From Leucobacter sp. CX169 (GTDB lineage Bacteria > Actinomycetota > Actinomycetes > Actinomycetales > Microbacteriaceae), in NCBI RefSeq assembly GCF_017161405.1, contig NZ_CP071051.1, forward strand, positions 248,001 to 312,000: 64,000 bases of DNA. Direction: 5' to 3'. The position numbers were made by a program, and so were the translations under genes. This document shows, one piece after another, positions 19,201-26,162 of the stretch; the stretch's first letter is position 1, and every line of letters begins with the position of its first letter. Below the pieces are notes generated by a model. That model searched no databases and was not told where the DNA came from. It worked only from the letters and a program-made list of their open reading frames with translations.

Positions 19201-21819
19201 GAGCCCTTCGTCGTCGACCATCCGCTGGGGGCGGCTGAAGTGCACGTGTATCGGGTCGTCTGGGTGGTCGAGATCACCGACGAGTTTGTACAGGAAACGG
19301 GCGTGTGCGCGGGCGAGGGTACCGGCTTCTTCAACAGTGCCACCTTGACGGTCGGCCTGATCGACCGCACCGACGCGGACTGCCTGCCGACCGAGCAGCG
19401 TGTGTACCCAGGGGTCACGAAGACCGCGCGCAGCGTGGCCCAAGACCCGGCGACCGGTGAATGGAGCGTGCTCTACGACCTCGTGGTCACGCTGGCACCG
19501 CAGGGTGACGCAAACCCCGAGGGGCGCTCGGCAAAGTACGACCTGTCGGATCGACTCGCATTCGGGGAGGGAATCACCGCGCGAAGCGCCTCCTGGACGG
19601 GGGCAGGGACGGGCACGTTCGCGGACGTGAGCGCGTCGCAGTCCCTGGCGAGTGGGAAGAACATCGGCGCCGGTCAAACCCACACGTACACCGTGCGGGT
19701 GGTCGCATCGGTGACCGACGAGGCGCTTGAGGACGGCACCACCGCGTGCCTGCCTGACGGCGACCCCGGAGGGTTCCTGAATACGGCTCTGTTGAGCTCG
19801 GGAGGCCGGACTACGTCGGTTGCTGCCTGCGCTGAACCGCACTTCCCTGAGGTGGAGAAGACGCTGAGTTCGGTCGTCGACCACAAGGACGGCACTTGGA
19901 CGTTGGCGTACCAGGTGGATGTGACCTACCCGGCCACCACCCTGGTGCCGCTGCCGAGCCCGGTGGCGTATGACCTCACCGATGCCCCTGAGCTTCCCGC
20001 GGGTGTCGAACTGACCGGCAGGTGGGCGGCGGCTGCGGTCGCCGACACCCCGGCACCGACGGCCGCAGAGTGGGATGGTCGCGGAACGTGGACCATCGTT
20101 TCGGGCGGCGAGCTGACTCCGGCGGATGCCCTGCATTCCTACGCCGTGTCTGCCAAGGTTCGGGTGACCGCGGCGGAACCGGACGCGATCGGCGTGTGTG
20201 ACGGGGCCCCGGGCATCATCGTCGGGAACAATGCGACCGTCACCTCGGGGGATTACTCCGACACCGACGACGCCTGCGCTCCCGTACAGCTTCCCGACGT
20301 GGGGATCGAGAAGACCGCGAGCGGCCTCGGCGCCGACGGCGCGGCCGAACCGGGTGAGTCGTTCGACTACGTGCTGACGGTGACGAACCACGGCACCACG
20401 GCGGCAACCGAAGTCCGCGTGACGGACGACGATATCCACGACCGCCTGCAGATCACGGGCCTGACGGTGGGCACCGGCGTGACCTGGGGCGGCGCTCCGG
20501 GGTACACCAACGCCCCGAACAATGTCGACCTGACCGTCGACTCACTCGCGGTGGGTCAATCGGTGGCGGTCACCGTGACCGTCGTGTTTGTGCCTGAACC
20601 GGTCGGAGTCGCCGAGGTGACGCCGGGGAGCGCCCCGGAGGCGCCAACGGTGGTGGATACCTTCACGAACATCGCGTGTGTGGCGATGGAAGCGGACGGC
20701 AACCCCGACAACAATTGCGACGAGGCCGACGTCCCCGTCAAGGACGTCCAAGCATTTGTCTACGCCACGTGTGTTGCCGATGCTCCGCGTCTGGGCTGGG
20801 TCGTCTCGAAGTCAAAGCTGTTGCGGGATACGCCGATCGACCTGCTGTGGGCACCGAACGGCGCGACTACCGCGACGGCCCCGGGTCAGGTATCGATCTC
20901 CCAGCCGGGCGGATCTGCGTCTTGGCGCGCAGACGCAGCATGGCCGGGCACCGCGTTCTCGGCGTCAGGCGTCGCAACGGACTACCCCGGATGGCGGCCG
21001 TTGCAGGCTGCTGACTATGCTCCAAGCGGCGGCTACCACCTGCCGGGCACCGCGAAGATCATGACGCAGCCTGAGCAGGCCATGTTCGTGAAGAACGGCA
21101 TGATTGTGGATCCGAGCGAGCTCGACTTCGCGTGGCGAGGAGCCTCGACGGTGACGTTCAGCGTGAACCCGACGCTGAGCTTTGATGTCGCGTTCCCCGA
21201 GCTCACGGCCGACTGCGCCTCGCCGCGGCACGCGGACGTGGAGATCGAGAAGGCGGCCAGCACGAACCGGGTCGAGGCGGGCGAGGCGTTCACGTACACG
21301 CTCGCCACGCACAACCTCAGCACCGATACCGCCGCGGACGGTGTGGTCGTCACCGATCAGGTGCCGGCTGACCTCAAGGTGACCGAGGTGAACTGGCCGG
21401 GCAAGGGCGACAGCTCGGTGTTCCCGAATTGGGAGAGCTGCTCCGTCGAAGGCGCGAGCGAGCAGGGGTACGGCGGCATGCTGACCTGCACCCTGTTCGG
21501 GCCGCTGCAGCCAGCGGACGCGGGACTCGGGGCGTCGGCCGCGCCGACGATCACGATGCACGTGACCGTGTCGCCCGAGAGCAAGGCCACGAAAATCGTC
21601 AACGTCGCGGTGGTGGACTACTTCACCTTCGGGAACCCAGACGATGCCGGCCGAGACACCGACGACGCGATCGTCCTGCTCGGCGTGCTCGCGCTCACCG
21701 GCGCGATCCTGCCCTGGGTTGCCGGCTTGCTCGCGCTGTTGGCGATCGCGTGTGGCGCGGCGGTGCTCTTGCTGAGTCGGCGCAGGACCGCAGAGCAGCG
21801 CCTGCCTCAGAGGGTGTAG
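13255..21819 (+). CDS. giant cell-wall-anchored vWA/DUF5979-like/repeat surface protein
   Basis: A predicted 2854-residue exported adhesin-like protein. ATG 13255 has AGGGGG 6 bases upstream. Order: signal peptide with an Arg-rich start and hydrophobic core ending near ALA (residues 1-58); Pro/Glu/Thr-rich linker to about 115; vWA domain with MIDAS DTSGSMSG near residue 305 and TDGNPT near 397; about four SpaA/DUF5979-like modules (residues 480-920), each ending like TCTFTNT or HCDVTN; ten repeats of about 140 residues, each with a C-terminal Cys pair; one DUF11-like repeat; a unique stretch (2500-2655); a last DUF11-like repeat; LALTG (2812-2816), a hydrophobic helix and an Arg-rich tail. 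LAxTG is the class E sortase signal. The likely role is adhesion or cell-surface contact; the ligand is unknown. Confidence 0.85.
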   Translation: MRTFTRQKSARQVGARRSLRERRAQERLLTVRRRWIAGGLVVLLSGAVVLPAQTALAVDSPPPTGTVSEPEGEVGTTPDTGTDPATEPEDPADPAVEPGEPSTPEAGEAPIAENAPETPAELSDPGFAPLAITGPVAHLVVHVGGERDSSNRAVVLPPTDGAVYMAREYKQPTSPSYECALVAGTCTIDVPAGKRWLVWAKIPDTVPPGQNAYPVTSDYYATRTLGFGGMNSVDAKPYQFLTAIAGNGKTLHVSGASFGNVDTNYYDDTRDGQWTADNRFSGKLALSMNNPAPRQVCGQNIALVLDTSGSMSGDRIRNLKAAVKSFAEVLRGTPSTISLYSFSDVPGTRKLDLSMLVADDIAAVGAYANALTVGGATNWDAGLNQVGTGYDSVIVLTDGNPTVDGGGAGAGQYSRFAYVEQAIFSANKIKSTGQRLIGIGIGLQGSDVNLAAVAGPQRNSDYFLGSNENFGDILRNLAEGMCPETITVQKKIADASGTIIENAPEADGWNFTASSTTPETIIGAFPATSSIEGTTGMTSATFEGRAGTTPQVTITEEPGLPGYVLDTTQSVCLVRGEPADITWSGTSATFDAIAGASIHCTFVNKAPQLYSVTVVKDWVNSIPGDQAIVSLTGSAGGTSTAPVDGVVVSQSYPAGVPVTVAETLAGNPLKGAYSAALACDNGVVPVNGQFTTIAADITCTFTNTNATRQVTLTKTWIDGVRGDTAELTINGGTGKTSTVTAGHTNGSWTDAANTVTKANIAVGSAVTVAETLAGAGSYTTTWSCGAAGTETTFVMPNADVHCDVTNAARAQTLTLEKEVDNSAGGVSTADLWTLTAADGATRAINGVGTITTPDVAAISGRVIAGVTYTLSEAGPSGYTAAPAWVCVETGTQTSVAVTGGNKVTPAAGQDLTCRIVNTAIAGEGTISKSVVSNVQNADGTWTITYRVTVVNLSSTSTYRYNLVDELKFGTGIDVSSATVVSAPGGVTLVPTWSGLPPNTRLASNVELLAATGSHVYEIAVNAAVRMEALEGSHAVCDVGSADPEAGGFLNTVQLYKAGESEIVGEAHACEPPEFPEVNKRGHVSTQNPDASWNTSYTIEVRNPSSVELQATLSDQFPAAPAGWTLVGGAWNVAAAAGSPASLNSAYPAGAGVVWEGRIPAGTTYTYTVAGVILPTAGATPLEKCEVTDGGLINRAIVQSGDITRDDTGCSGGETPPVTVDKSDGAVQQLADGTWQIDYNVVVKNTSSTYATVYTLTDLPDLGLGFTPVSHGWFGAAPAADTVIAVSGQHSYVYRVIAAFDATVADPELTCTPGDGGAFYNVATVTFPGGTDSDDACGEPRGPKITKSAAAPSVGTNGAWNLRYTVRVTNTSGLLLAYTATDAPAELPAGVTLTTPWSVAGPAISPAGGGSATLTPGWDGAGQTEIARGMIPSGATHTYTVTAAVLLSAVVDPEALRCSATAEDGTGIWNRSTVTNGVFDDNAEACTEPVTVPVSLEKSDADVTQLDGGAWQLDYTVTVTNAHALPTVYSLTDTPRFAEVYEIQSEGWVDEPNLTDVQIGANGIHQYVYRVTATAETDPVPPSGLVCAGPDTAFFNTATVTYPGGTDSDDGCGTPASPVVDKVALAAVSNALGEWTLNYQLTVTNPAPISLWYSLTDTPDALPAGLSGGEWTVGDPTISAEGSATRNLAWNGGSDTQVATGMLAVGDTHVYTVSRTVSVAPSVDADVLDCATPGGGGVWNSATVTNGVGGNTDEACTDIVRPGVDVDKTVASTEQLVDGTWRIIYDVVVTNQSSTLPAVYDLTDELTFGGDIVVTDAAWSGPTSGVFSGPTWRAQLATGRTLAPLTGEAGVETYQVTAHATISAEGWEGDTLVCLGGEGMGASGFLNVAQVTANGESDSAEACAPPRLPVIEKRGVSAMQDPLDASRWAVSYDVTVTSGGDATFYSVMDQPYFASGITRLSATAQRTDAGASAPVPVLPVVEGEPFVVDHPLGAAEVHVYRVVWVVEITDEFVQETGVCAGEGTGFFNSATLTVGLIDRTDADCLPTEQRVYPGVTKTARSVAQDPATGEWSVLYDLVVTLAPQGDANPEGRSAKYDLSDRLAFGEGITARSASWTGAGTGTFADVSASQSLASGKNIGAGQTHTYTVRVVASVTDEALEDGTTACLPDGDPGGFLNTALLSSGGRTTSVAACAEPHFPEVEKTLSSVVDHKDGTWTLAYQVDVTYPATTLVPLPSPVAYDLTDAPELPAGVELTGRWAAAAVADTPAPTAAEWDGRGTWTIVSGGELTPADALHSYAVSAKVRVTAAEPDAIGVCDGAPGIIVGNNATVTSGDYSDTDDACAPVQLPDVGIEKTASGLGADGAAEPGESFDYVLTVTNHGTTAATEVRVTDDDIHDRLQITGLTVGTGVTWGGAPGYTNAPNNVDLTVDSLAVGQSVAVTVTVVFVPEPVGVAEVTPGSAPEAPTVVDTFTNIACVAMEADGNPDNNCDEADVPVKDVQAFVYATCVADAPRLGWVVSKSKLLRDTPIDLLWAPNGATTATAPGQVSISQPGGSASWRADAAWPGTAFSASGVATDYPGWRPLQAADYAPSGGYHLPGTAKIMTQPEQAMFVKNGMIVDPSELDFAWRGASTVTFSVNPTLSFDVAFPELTADCASPRHADVEIEKAASTNRVEAGEAFTYTLATHNLSTDTAADGVVVTDQVPADLKVTEVNWPGKGDSSVFPNWESCSVEGASEQGYGGMLTCTLFGPLQPADAGLGASAAPTITMHVTVSPESKATKIVNVAVVDYFTFGNPDDAGRDTDDAIVLLGVLALTGAILPWVAGLLALLAIACGAAVLLLSRRRTAEQRLPQRV
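16021..20283 (+). repeat. ten tandem protein repeats (~140 aa) with paired cysteines
   Basis: Repeat starts are near 16021, 16480, 16900, 17275, 17720, 18100, 18535, 18975, 19405 and 19845. Each begins with a K-containing strand (for example PVTVDKSDGAV), then a WxxxYxVxVxN segment and a Y.LTD motif. Each ends with Cys-(24-32)-Cys around a FxNxATVT core. The repeats are diverged at the DNA level, suggesting old duplication. Confidence 0.75.
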
Positions 21820-21834
21820 CCAGCGCGTTTCATT

Positions 21835-21888
21835 GAATGAGCGGGCGCGTGGGCTCCGTGAAAACGGGGACCACACGCCCGCTCATTC
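21835..21888 (+). terminator. long hairpin after the giant vWA gene
   Basis: Arms 21835-21852 and 21871-21888 pair at 17 of 18 positions, and the loop itself can form CCGT-GAAA-ACGG. There is no U tract. It sits between convergent genes, 16 bases after the giant gene's stop and 12 bases before the tetR stop. Confidence 0.72.
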
Positions 21889-21900
21889 GTGAGCGCTGAC

Positions 21901-22524
21901 TCAGATCTCGCCGCGGGCAATGACAGCGAAGACATCCATTCCGAAAGCGCCGGAGCGGGCATGCTCAGTGAGGGCCGGGTCGCGTGCCGCGAGCACCGAG
22001 GAGTGCCAGACGAGAAATACGGAGAGCGCTCGCGCGGCGGGCAGGGGTGAATTTACCGGCACGGCAATGCGCCGCGCGTAGTCCTCAGCGATTCGGCCCT
22101 GCGCGCGGATCCAGCTCTGAAACACGTGGCCGGCGATCTCGGGCGAGCCCGCCACGAGGTGCTCGACGAAGGGGTTCACCTCGCCCTGGCTCTCCGCGGC
22201 ATCGATCCAGCCGTTCTGCGCCATGCTGAGCGTCGTCACCCGCGTGCTCTCGAGGACGGGTTCGTCCACGGGACGCAGGAGAAAGAGATCCGTGAAGGCA
22301 TCGAGCCAGTCGTCGAAGTACGCCAGCAGGATCGCTGCCTTTGAGGCGAAATGCAGGTAGACGGTCCGTTTCGCGATTCCCGCCGCCTCCGCGATGTCGT
22401 CGACCGACGTGTGCTCATAGCCTCGTGTGGTGAAGAGCGTGTCCGAAGCGGCGAGAATTCGGGCGCGCGTTTCGATCTTGCGCTGCTCACGCTGGAGCTC
22501 GAGCTTGCTCGGGGGGAGTGGCAT
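21901..22524 (-). CDS. TetR family transcriptional regulator
   Basis: A 207-residue dimeric repressor-type protein. The N-terminal helix-turn-helix is textbook: TRARILAASDTLFTTRGYEH, then TSVDDIAEAAGIAKRTVYLHFASKAAILLAYF. The C-terminal ligand-binding half is helical and not family-specific. ATG 22524 is chosen over the TTG two codons upstream; the -10 box TAAAAT ends 5 bases before the ATG, so it is probably leaderless. The next gene upstream on the same strand is menF. The target is unknown: candidates are its own promoter, menF, or one of the MFS genes in the window. Confidence 0.88.
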   Translation of the reverse strand: MPLPPSKLELQREQRKIETRARILAASDTLFTTRGYEHTSVDDIAEAAGIAKRTVYLHFASKAAILLAYFDDWLDAFTDLFLLRPVDEPVLESTRVTTLSMAQNGWIDAAESQGEVNPFVEHLVAGSPEIAGHVFQSWIRAQGRIAEDYARRIAVPVNSPLPAARALSVFLVWHSSVLAARDPALTEHARSGAFGMDVFAVIARGEI

Positions 22525-22529
22525 ACCCA

Positions 22530-22535
22530 ATTTTA
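22530..22535 (-). promoter_or_regulatory. -10 box TAAAAT for tetR
   Basis: TAAAAT on the minus strand ends 5 bases before ATG 22524 and overlaps the final codons of menF (stop at 22533). Confidence 0.4.
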
Positions 22536-23813
22536 CGACGCGGGGTGCGCTGGCGGGGCGAACGCCTCAACTACGGGGCGAAACTTTGACACGGTCTCGG
22601 CGAGCTCGCGGTCAGGATCCGAGCCGGCCACGATGCCCCCTCCCGCCGAGGCGGTGACGTGCCGAGCCCCGGAGGACGCCGGCCCGAATTGCGCGCAGCG
22701 CAGCGCGATCACCCACTCGCCGTCGCCCGCGGCGTCCGTCCAGCCGACGGCGCCCGAGTAGCGGCCACGATCGAACGTCTCGATTTCCCCGATCGCGGCG
22801 ACCGCGACCGGGGTCGGGGTGCCGGCGATTGCGGCGGTCGGATGCAGCGCTCCCGCAAGCTCGATCGAGGTGGCGTCGTCGGCTAGGCGGGCGCCCAGGT
22901 CGGTGGCGAGATGCCAGACATTCGGCAGCTCGAGCGCGAACGGCTGTTCGCTGGCGTGCAGCTCGCGGACGTGCGGTTCGAGGGCAGCGACGACGCTGTC
23001 GATCGCGAATGCGTGCTCGTGCTGATCCTTATCGCTCGTGAGGAGGGCATCCCGCGAGTGCGCATCGGTGATCGCGTCAGCCCCGCGCGGGCGAGTGCCC
23101 GCGAGTACGCGAGCGGACACGGCGCCTCCCGTCGAGCGAATGAGCGTCTCGGGGCTCGCGCCCACGAGCCCGTCGATCGCGAACGTCCAGCAGTCGAGGT
23201 AGCGCTCGGCGAGTCGGCGAATGGGCACGCGCAGGTCTGCGTCTGCGGCGACCGCGCCGTGCAACTGGCGCGATAATACGATCTTCTCGGCCTCGCCGCG
23301 GGCGATGCGAGCGGTCGCCTCCACGACGGCCGCGCGGAAGTCGTCTTCGCTGCCCGGGGCGGGGTCCACCGCGGCGCCGGGCCAGGATCCTGCCGGAATG
23401 TCTGCAGGAACGCGGGGAGCCGCGGCCTCCTCTGCCGTATCGCTCACGAGCGTCACCCAGGCGGTTCCGCGGTGCTGCGCGACGAGCACGCGCGGGACGA
23501 TCAGGACGCTCTCGGCCGCGCTGTCGTCGGCGAACGCGAACGTGCCGAGGGCGACGAGCCCCGAGCCGGGAAGCTGCACCGGGTCGTCGATGGTCGCCTG
23601 CTTTGCGACTTCGCGCCAGGCGTCCGCCGCGCGCGCGAATCGGTCGGGCCCGGTGAAGCTCAGGCGCAGGGCCTCGCCGATGCCCACGCAGCCGCGGTCG
23701 CCCCGGATCCAGGCGAGCGGTGCCGCAGGGTCCGCCAGGGCGAGGAGGTCGGGAATCTCGCTGAGGGGTCGCGTGACGGCGCGCAGTCGCGGGAAAAGGG
23801 GCTCGCTCGTCAC
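22533..23813 (-). CDS. menF: isochorismate synthase
   Basis: MenF converts chorismate to isochorismate, the entry to menaquinone (or, in other contexts, to siderophores or salicylate). The 426-residue protein has the chorismate-binding fold. Visible motifs are GEAEKIVLSRQL, FAIDGLVGASPETLI, RVLAGTRPRGAD, SDKDQHEHAFAIDSV, NVWHLATDLGARL, GALHPTAAIAGTP and FDRGRYSGAVGW, and the end carries RCAQ and AGGGIVAGSDPDRELAET. GTG 23813 is chosen because TAGATT ends 6 bases upstream. It is divergent from the symporter gene by 71 bases. The men context favours MenF over EntC. Confidence 0.93.
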   Translation of the reverse strand: MTSEPLFPRLRAVTRPLSEIPDLLALADPAAPLAWIRGDRGCVGIGEALRLSFTGPDRFARAADAWREVAKQATIDDPVQLPGSGLVALGTFAFADDSAAESVLIVPRVLVAQHRGTAWVTLVSDTAEEAAAPRVPADIPAGSWPGAAVDPAPGSEDDFRAAVVEATARIARGEAEKIVLSRQLHGAVAADADLRVPIRRLAERYLDCWTFAIDGLVGASPETLIRSTGGAVSARVLAGTRPRGADAITDAHSRDALLTSDKDQHEHAFAIDSVVAALEPHVRELHASEQPFALELPNVWHLATDLGARLADDATSIELAGALHPTAAIAGTPTPVAVAAIGEIETFDRGRYSGAVGWTDAAGDGEWVIALRCAQFGPASSGARHVTASAGGGIVAGSDPDRELAETVSKFRPVVEAFAPPAHPAS

Positions 23814-23819
23814 CCCACT

Positions 23820-23825
23820 AATCTA
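23820..23825 (-). promoter_or_regulatory. -10 box TAGATT of leaderless menF
   Basis: TAGATT on the minus strand is followed by AGTGGG and the GTG start, a 6-base gap. Confidence 0.55.
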
Positions 23826-23871
23826 CTCGTCCGCGACTGAGCGCCGCCCGCCCGCGGCATGCGCTTGCCCG

Positions 23872-23877
23872 TAGAAT
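23872..23877 (+). promoter_or_regulatory. -10 box TAGAAT for the symporter gene
   Basis: TAGAAT is followed by 7 bases and ATG 23885. It is divergent from the menF box, whose start lies 59 bases away. Confidence 0.6.
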
Positions 23878-23884
23878 CAGCCAA

Positions 23885-25162
23885 ATGCGTGAGCAACTCA
23901 GCCTTCCCGAGGCCCGCCGTGTCGCGGTCGCCGCCCTCGTCGGCACCGCGATGGAGTGGTACGACTACTACCTCTTCGGGCTTGCCGCCGCGCTCGTGTT
24001 CAATCGGCTGTTCTTCACGGAGCTCGACCCGTGGGCCGCGTCGCTGGCCGCCTTTGCCACGTTCGGCATCGGTTTCGTCGCGCGCCCGCTCGGCGCGGTG
24101 ATCTTCGGGTCCCTCGGCGACCGGATCGGCCGCAAGCCCACGCTGATTCTGAGCGTGGTGCTCATCGGCATTGCGACCGCGCTGATCGGCGTGCTTCCCG
24201 ACTTCTTCGCGATCGGTATCGCCGCGCCGATCCTGCTCGTGGTTCTGCGCCTTGTGCAGGGGGTGGCCGTCGGCGGCGAGTGGAGCGGCGCGATGACCAT
24301 CGCGATCGAGCACGCGCCGAGGGAGCACCGCAACCGGCTCGCCGCCCTGGTGCAGCTCTCCTCGCCGATCGCGACCCTGCTCTCGAGCGGCGCGTTCACG
24401 ATCGTCCTGCTGCTGCCCCCCGCGTCGTTTGACGCCTGGGGCTGGCGCGTACCGTTCCTGCTCGCGATCCCGTTCCTGCTCGTCGCGGTCTTCCTGCGGC
24501 GCAGGATCGAGGAGTCGCCATCGTTTAGGGGCCTCGTCGCCGAGGGCAAGCGCGTCCGCGTGCCGATGCTCGCGGTGCTGCGCCGCACCCCTGGCCGGCT
24601 CGGTGTCGCGATCCTGGTGTCCCTGCTCGGCGTCGGCGGGTTCTACTTCATGAACACCTTCCTCGTGAACTTCGGCGCGAACGAGCGCGGCATCGACCGC
24701 CAACTCATGGTCAACGCGACGCTGGTGGCCGCTGTCGTCCAAGCGGGCGTCACGCTGCTTGCGGGGCGACTCGGCGAGCGCTTTGGCCCCGGCCGAGTGA
24801 CGGCCTGGGGCGGCATCGCCACGGCCCTCGTCGCCTTCCCGGTGTTCTGGCTCATGGACCAGCGTTCCGGTGTCGGAGCGTTTCTTGCGGTTAGCCTCGG
24901 CCTCTCCGCGGTGATCCTGGCCTATGGCGTCGCGGGCCCGGCGCTGACCCTGCTCTTCCCGACGGAGCTGCGCTACTCGGGCGTGAGCCTCGGCTACAAC
25001 CTGGCCGCCGTGGTGGGCGGGTTCCTGCCGCTCGCAGCACAGGCCTCGCTCGGCTGGTCGGGCGGCGCCTCGTGGGGACCGGCGGCGCTGTTCGCGCTCT
25101 TTGGCCTTGCCACCGCGACCGGTGGAGTGCTCGCGCACCGCCTCATTCGTGCGGCGTCATGA
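23885..25162 (+). CDS. MFS metabolite:H+ symporter (MHS/ShiA-ProP type)
   Basis: A 425-residue transporter with about 12 membrane helices. MHS signs are the start VGTAMEWYDYYLFG, FVARPLGAVIFGSLGDRIGRK (motif A), RLVQGVAVGGEWSGA in helix 4, APREHRN after it, and PTELRYSGVSLGYNLA in helix 10-11. Known relatives carry shikimate, alpha-ketoglutarate, proline/betaine or citrate. Proximity to menF, which consumes chorismate, makes a shikimate-type substrate attractive, but this is inference only. The start is leaderless-type at ATG 23885. It is followed by menG after 55 bases, with a separate promoter. Confidence 0.87.
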   Translation: MREQLSLPEARRVAVAALVGTAMEWYDYYLFGLAAALVFNRLFFTELDPWAASLAAFATFGIGFVARPLGAVIFGSLGDRIGRKPTLILSVVLIGIATALIGVLPDFFAIGIAAPILLVVLRLVQGVAVGGEWSGAMTIAIEHAPREHRNRLAALVQLSSPIATLLSSGAFTIVLLLPPASFDAWGWRVPFLLAIPFLLVAVFLRRRIEESPSFRGLVAEGKRVRVPMLAVLRRTPGRLGVAILVSLLGVGGFYFMNTFLVNFGANERGIDRQLMVNATLVAAVVQAGVTLLAGRLGERFGPGRVTAWGGIATALVAFPVFWLMDQRSGVGAFLAVSLGLSAVILAYGVAGPALTLLFPTELRYSGVSLGYNLAAVVGGFLPLAAQASLGWSGGASWGPAALFALFGLATATGGVLAHRLIRAAS

Positions 25163-25204
25163 CCGTAGCTGAGGCATGTACGGAACGCGCACGGGTACAC
25201 GGGA

Positions 25205-25210
25205 TACCAT
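25205..25210 (+). promoter_or_regulatory. -10 box TACCAT of leaderless menG
   Basis: TACCAT is followed by GGCAGGC and the GTG start at 25218, a 7-base gap; an upstream in-frame ATG overlaps the box and is therefore an unlikely start. Confidence 0.6.
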
Positions 25211-25217
25211 GGCAGGC

Positions 25218-26162
25218 GTGACTCGACCCGATGCCGTAACGAAGTCGTCGAGCGATGTCTCGGCGATGTTCGACGAGATTCCGCACCGCTACGACCTAAT
25301 GAATGATGTGCTGACCGTCGGGATCACCCGGCTGTGGCGTATTGCGACCGTTCGCGCGGTCGCCCCACGCAAGGGAATGCGCATCCTCGACCTTGCCGCG
25401 GGCACAGGCACCTCGAGTGCCGCGCTGGCCGAACAGGGCGCGCACGTCGTCGCCGCCGACTTCTCGAACGGCATGCTCGACGAGGGGCGCAAGCGCCAGG
25501 CGGGCAACACGCGCATCGAGTTCGTGTGGGCCGATGCAACCGAGCTTCCCTTCGAAGACAACAGCTTCGATGCCGCCACGATCTCGTTCGGGCTGCGCAA
25601 CGTCGACCGGCCGCAGGTCGCGCTCGCCGAGATGCTGCGCGTGACGAAGCCGGGCGGACGCGTCGTGATCTGCGAGTTCTCGACGCCCGCGGCGGCCATT
25701 CGTGCGCCCTACACCTGGTACTCGCGTCAGGTGCTGCCGCGCGTCGCCGGCCTCGTGACCGGGTCGAAGCAGGCCTACGAGTACCTCAACGAGACGATCG
25801 AGCAGTGGCCGGATCAGCCCACGCTCGCGCGTTGGATGCGCGAAGCGGGCTTCGAGCGCGTGGCCTACCGGAACCTGACCGCCGGTATTGCCGCCCTGCA
25901 CCGGGGATTCGTGCCCGCCAAGGCCGCCGCCGCCCCCGCGCACGAGGAGCAGGCGTCGGCCAAGCCCGAGGCCAAGCCCGAGGCCAAGCCCGCGGCCGCC
26001 AAGAAGTCGGCGAAGCCCGCTGCGGCGAAGTCTGTTCCGGCGAAGCAGGCCGAGAAGAAGCCCGCCGCTAAGGCTCCCGCCAAGCCCGCCGCCAAGCCCA
26101 CGGCGAAGCCCGCCGCCAAGCCCGCGGCACAGCCAGCCACGAAGGCAAAGGACAACGGATGA
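25218..26162 (+). CDS. menG: demethylmenaquinone methyltransferase with Lys/Ala/Pro tail
   Basis: MenG (UbiE family) methylates demethylmenaquinone with S-adenosylmethionine, the last step of the pathway, at the inner membrane face. Residues 1-233 are a complete class I methyltransferase: MFDEIPHRYDLMNDVLTVG at the N-terminus, ILDLAAGTGTSS (SAM motif I), FVWADATELPF, and FGLRNVDRPQVALAEMLRV near the C-terminal signature. Residues about 234-314 are an extra tail of KPEAKPAAAKK-like repeats, strongly basic and resembling histone H1-like or HU-like tails. That tail is not part of the enzyme family. The final ATGA overlaps the prenyl synthase start. The frame is intact and no frameshift is seen. 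Confidence 0.93.
   Translation: MTRPDAVTKSSSDVSAMFDEIPHRYDLMNDVLTVGITRLWRIATVRAVAPRKGMRILDLAAGTGTSSAALAEQGAHVVAADFSNGMLDEGRKRQAGNTRIEFVWADATELPFEDNSFDAATISFGLRNVDRPQVALAEMLRVTKPGGRVVICEFSTPAAAIRAPYTWYSRQVLPRVAGLVTGSKQAYEYLNETIEQWPDQPTLARWMREAGFERVAYRNLTAGIAALHRGFVPAKAAAAPAHEEQASAKPEAKPEAKPAAAKKSAKPAAAKSVPAKQAEKKPAAKAPAKPAAKPTAKPAAKPAAQPATKAKDNG

Noticed and set aside
16195-20439. Long antisense frames inside the vWA protein gene (16195-18378, 19000-20439) and inside the DUF11 gene (54670-56829)
   Set aside because: They follow the codon bias of the repeat genes and encode low-complexity Arg/Val/Gly/His-rich sequence.
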